Source of the DNA: an uncultured Ectothiorhodospiraceae bacterium
GTDB lineage: Bacteria; Pseudomonadota; Gammaproteobacteria; UBA9214
DNA length: 6,163 nucleotides
Reading direction: 5' to 3'
Assembly: GCA_947258945.1 (NCBI GenBank)
Contig: CAMYKJ010000044.1
Location: 1 to 6,163, forward strand
Both the position numbers and the translations under genes were made by a program. How positions within the stretch are numbered: the first letter of the stretch is position 1; every line of letters begins with the position of its first letter. The notes under the pieces are model-generated. The model saw only the letters and a program-made list of their open reading frames with translations, searched no databases and had not been told where the DNA came from. Below, piece after piece: positions 4,332 to 6,163 of the stretch.

Positions 4332-6163
4332 TCAGGTCGCGGAGACCGCCTGCGTAACACCTATAATTTCATGAATCGAATCGAGCAGGTCCGATTCCTG
4401 GTAGGGTTTGCCGAGGTAATGCTGAACACCTATCTGCCTTGCACGCTCACGATGCTTGTCGCCGGTACGCGATGTAATCATGATGATCGGCACATGCCTC
4501 AGAGTGTCATCGTTGCGCATGTGCGTCGCCAGTTCGAAACCATCCATGCGCGGCATCTCGATATCCAGCAACATGATGTCGGGCACACTCTCCTGCAGCA
4601 TACCCATGGCGTCCACTCCATCCTTGGCTGTCACAACCTTGTAGCCGTTGCGCTCCAGCAGGCGGGTGGTTACCTTGCGCACGGTAATCGAGTCATCGAC
4701 CACCATTACGGCCAGTTTATTATCACGCTGCGCGTACATTGCAGCACCTGACGCGGTCTGCACGCTTGCCTCACGGCGGGATACAGCGACCATGTCCAGT
4801 ATCATGACAACGCGCCCGTCGCCGAGGATGGTCGCACCCGAGATACTGTCCACCAGACTGAGTTGCGGACCGACGGGCTTGATGACAACCTCGCGGATAC
4901 CCTGCAACGACTCGACGTGGAAGCCGATGCGCTTTTCGCCTGCGCGAATCAGCAATACCGGCACCTGTTCCCGTTCTCCCGGCAATGACATGCCGCCCGT
5001 TTCCAGCAGGCTACCGAGATGCTTCAGGCGGTACTCGTTACCGCCGTATTCAAACAGCTGATGTCCGTCACTGTAGCAATCCCTGATCTCCTCGGGATAG
5101 AAGCGCACCACGCCCTCGACACTCGCGAGTGGCACGCAGAAGGTTTCGTCGCCGGCAGTTACCAGCATGCCCTGGTTGATGGCCAGCGTATACGGCAGAC
5201 GCACGGTAAATATTGTGCCCTTGCCGGCTTCGGACTCGATATGCAGTGAACCACCGAGCTGCTTGACCTCGCTGTTCACCACGTCCAGTCCGACGCCGCG
5301 CCCGGAAATCTGCGTGACTTCGCTGGCAGTACTGAATCCGGTTTGCAACACGAACTGGATCACGTCATCGTCCGGCAGGTCCGAGCCCTCGGGAATCAGT
5401 TCGCGCTCGATGGCACGGGAACGGATGGCATCGATGTTCATGCCTGCACCGTCGTCGGCGATACGCAGCACGATCTCCCCGCCATCCCGCTCGAACCCGA
5501 TATCGATCCTGCCGCTAACCGGCTTGCCTGACTCCTTGCGAACGCGCGGGAGTTCGATACCGTGTGCAACCGAGTTTCTCAGCATGTGTTCAAGCGGTGC
5601 AACGATGCGCTCCAGTACAGCGCGGTCCATTTCACCGTCTTCGCCAAGCAGGTTCACTTCAACCTTCTTGTCGAGCTGGCGGGCGGACTGGCGTGCAATC
5701 CTGCGCAAACGGGGTGACAGGCTGACGAACGGAATCATTCGCGTGCGAATCAGGTTTTCCTGCAACTCGGTACTGACGCGTGATTGCTGCAGCAGCAGCG
5801 TCTCGGAATCACGCGTCGTGCTCTCCATCAGCTCCTGGAGACTGCGCAAGTCACTGATACTCTCCATCAGCGAGCGTGACAGCTGCTGCAGGTTGGAATA
5901 GCGGTCCATCTCCAGCGGGTCGAAGTCCTGGTTTCGCTGGTCGGACTCCTGTTCATGGCGATGCAGGATCTGCGCCTCGGTCTCCATCTCAAGCTTGCGC
6001 AACTGGTCACGCAGGCGGCTGATGGTCTGGTCGAGCTCGGCGAGGTTGAAGCGGTAGTCGCTGATCTGTTTCTCCATACGGGCGCGGAAGATGTTGATCT
6101 CACCGGCATGGTTGACCATATTGTCCAGCGTATCCGACTGGACCTTGACCTGCTCGCCGCGCG
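4332..6163 (-). CDS. chpA: Hybrid CheA-type histidine kinase with C-terminal receiver, ChpA-like; N-terminus outside window
   Basis: Cytoplasmic chemosensory kinase; in Pseudomonas, ChpA drives PilG/PilH phosphorylation and controls type IV pilus motility. The frame is open to the right edge, beginning RGEQVKVQSDTLDN before the Met at 6119, so the Met is internal and the Hpt-bearing N-terminus is missing. Counting from that Met: long helical P3 dimerisation region with likely coiled coil (about 1-125); HATPase region with N-box EHMLRNSVAHG (177-187), G1 DDGAGMN (222-228) and G2 GRGVGLDVV (273-281); CheW-like P5 domain (about 312-450); receiver (about 470-588) with Asp475/Asp476, phosphoacceptor Asp519 in LLDIEMP, Thr549 and Lys571. 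All kinase and receiver key residues are present. The order kinase, CheW-like, REC and the sequence VNHAGEINIFRARMEKQI fit ChpA better than WspE or FrzE, which share this architecture. The chpC-like gene follows after 29 bp; no chpB (methylesterase) lies between. Confidence 0.9.
   Translation of the reverse strand, partial: RGEQVKVQSDTLDNMVNHAGEINIFRARMEKQISDYRFNLAELDQTISRLRDQLRKLEMETEAQILHRHEQESDQRNQDFDPLEMDRYSNLQQLSRSLMESISDLRSLQELMESTTRDSETLLLQQSRVSTELQENLIRTRMIPFVSLSPRLRRIARQSARQLDKKVEVNLLGEDGEMDRAVLERIVAPLEHMLRNSVAHGIELPRVRKESGKPVSGRIDIGFERDGGEIVLRIADDGAGMNIDAIRSRAIERELIPEGSDLPDDDVIQFVLQTGFSTASEVTQISGRGVGLDVVNSEVKQLGGSLHIESEAGKGTIFTVRLPYTLAINQGMLVTAGDETFCVPLASVEGVVRFYPEEIRDCYSDGHQLFEYGGNEYRLKHLGSLLETGGMSLPGEREQVPVLLIRAGEKRIGFHVESLQGIREVVIKPVGPQLSLVDSISGATILGDGRVVMILDMVAVSRREASVQTASGAAMYAQRDNKLAVMVVDDSITVRKVTTRLLERNGYKVVTAKDGVDAMGMLQESVPDIMLLDIEMPRMDGFELATHMRNDDTLRHVPIIMITSRTGDKHRERARQIGVQHYLGKPYQESDLLDSIHEIIGVTQAVSAT

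Noticed and set aside
5167..5901. 244-codon open frame on the plus strand opposite the kinase gene
   Set aside because: Ser/Arg-rich translation without motifs, lying opposite the HATPase and P3 regions whose key residues are all intact on the minus strand.

Overview
The window looks like chromosomal DNA from a gammaproteobacterium. The protein sequences resemble gammaproteobacterial families, the coding DNA is fairly GC-rich, and the hybrid CheA plus CheW pair on the right is of the Pil-Chp (type IV pilus) kind. Genus cannot be settled from the sequence alone. All the coding capacity belongs to recognisable families. I see no CRISPR array, tRNA, rRNA, transposase or phage gene. The unusual content is in the two intergenic gaps on the left, which are built from inverted repeats.

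Left part, plus strand: the 3' end of ahcY (S-adenosylhomocysteine hydrolase, runs off the left edge), a 157-bp gap holding a REP-type hairpin doublet nested inside a longer inverted repeat, metF (5,10-methylenetetrahydrofolate reductase), then a 389-bp gap. That gap is bounded by a perfect 32-bp inverted repeat and contains a second, inner inverted repeat and a consensus -10 box. It is followed by bioA (adenosyl-8-amino-7-oxononanoate aminotransferase, biotin synthesis) and, 8 bp later, rsmE (16S rRNA m3U1498 methyltransferase). ahcY and metF serve the methyl/S-adenosylmethionine cycle. The two genes after them encode enzymes that consume SAM: BioA as an unusual amino donor, RsmE as a methyl donor.

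Right part, minus strand: a large CheA-type histidine kinase fused to a C-terminal receiver (chpA-like, N-terminus beyond the right edge), followed by a small CheW-domain protein (chpC-like). Together they look like the distal end of a Pil-Chp chemosensory cluster controlling twitching motility. The rsmE and chpC-like genes converge on a 54-bp gap with a strong 9-bp hairpin that probably terminates transcription from the minus strand and perhaps from both sides.

No wholly new system is evident. The parts most worth a second look are the nested repeat between metF and bioA, which seems to carry the bioA promoter, and the REP doublet next to metF.
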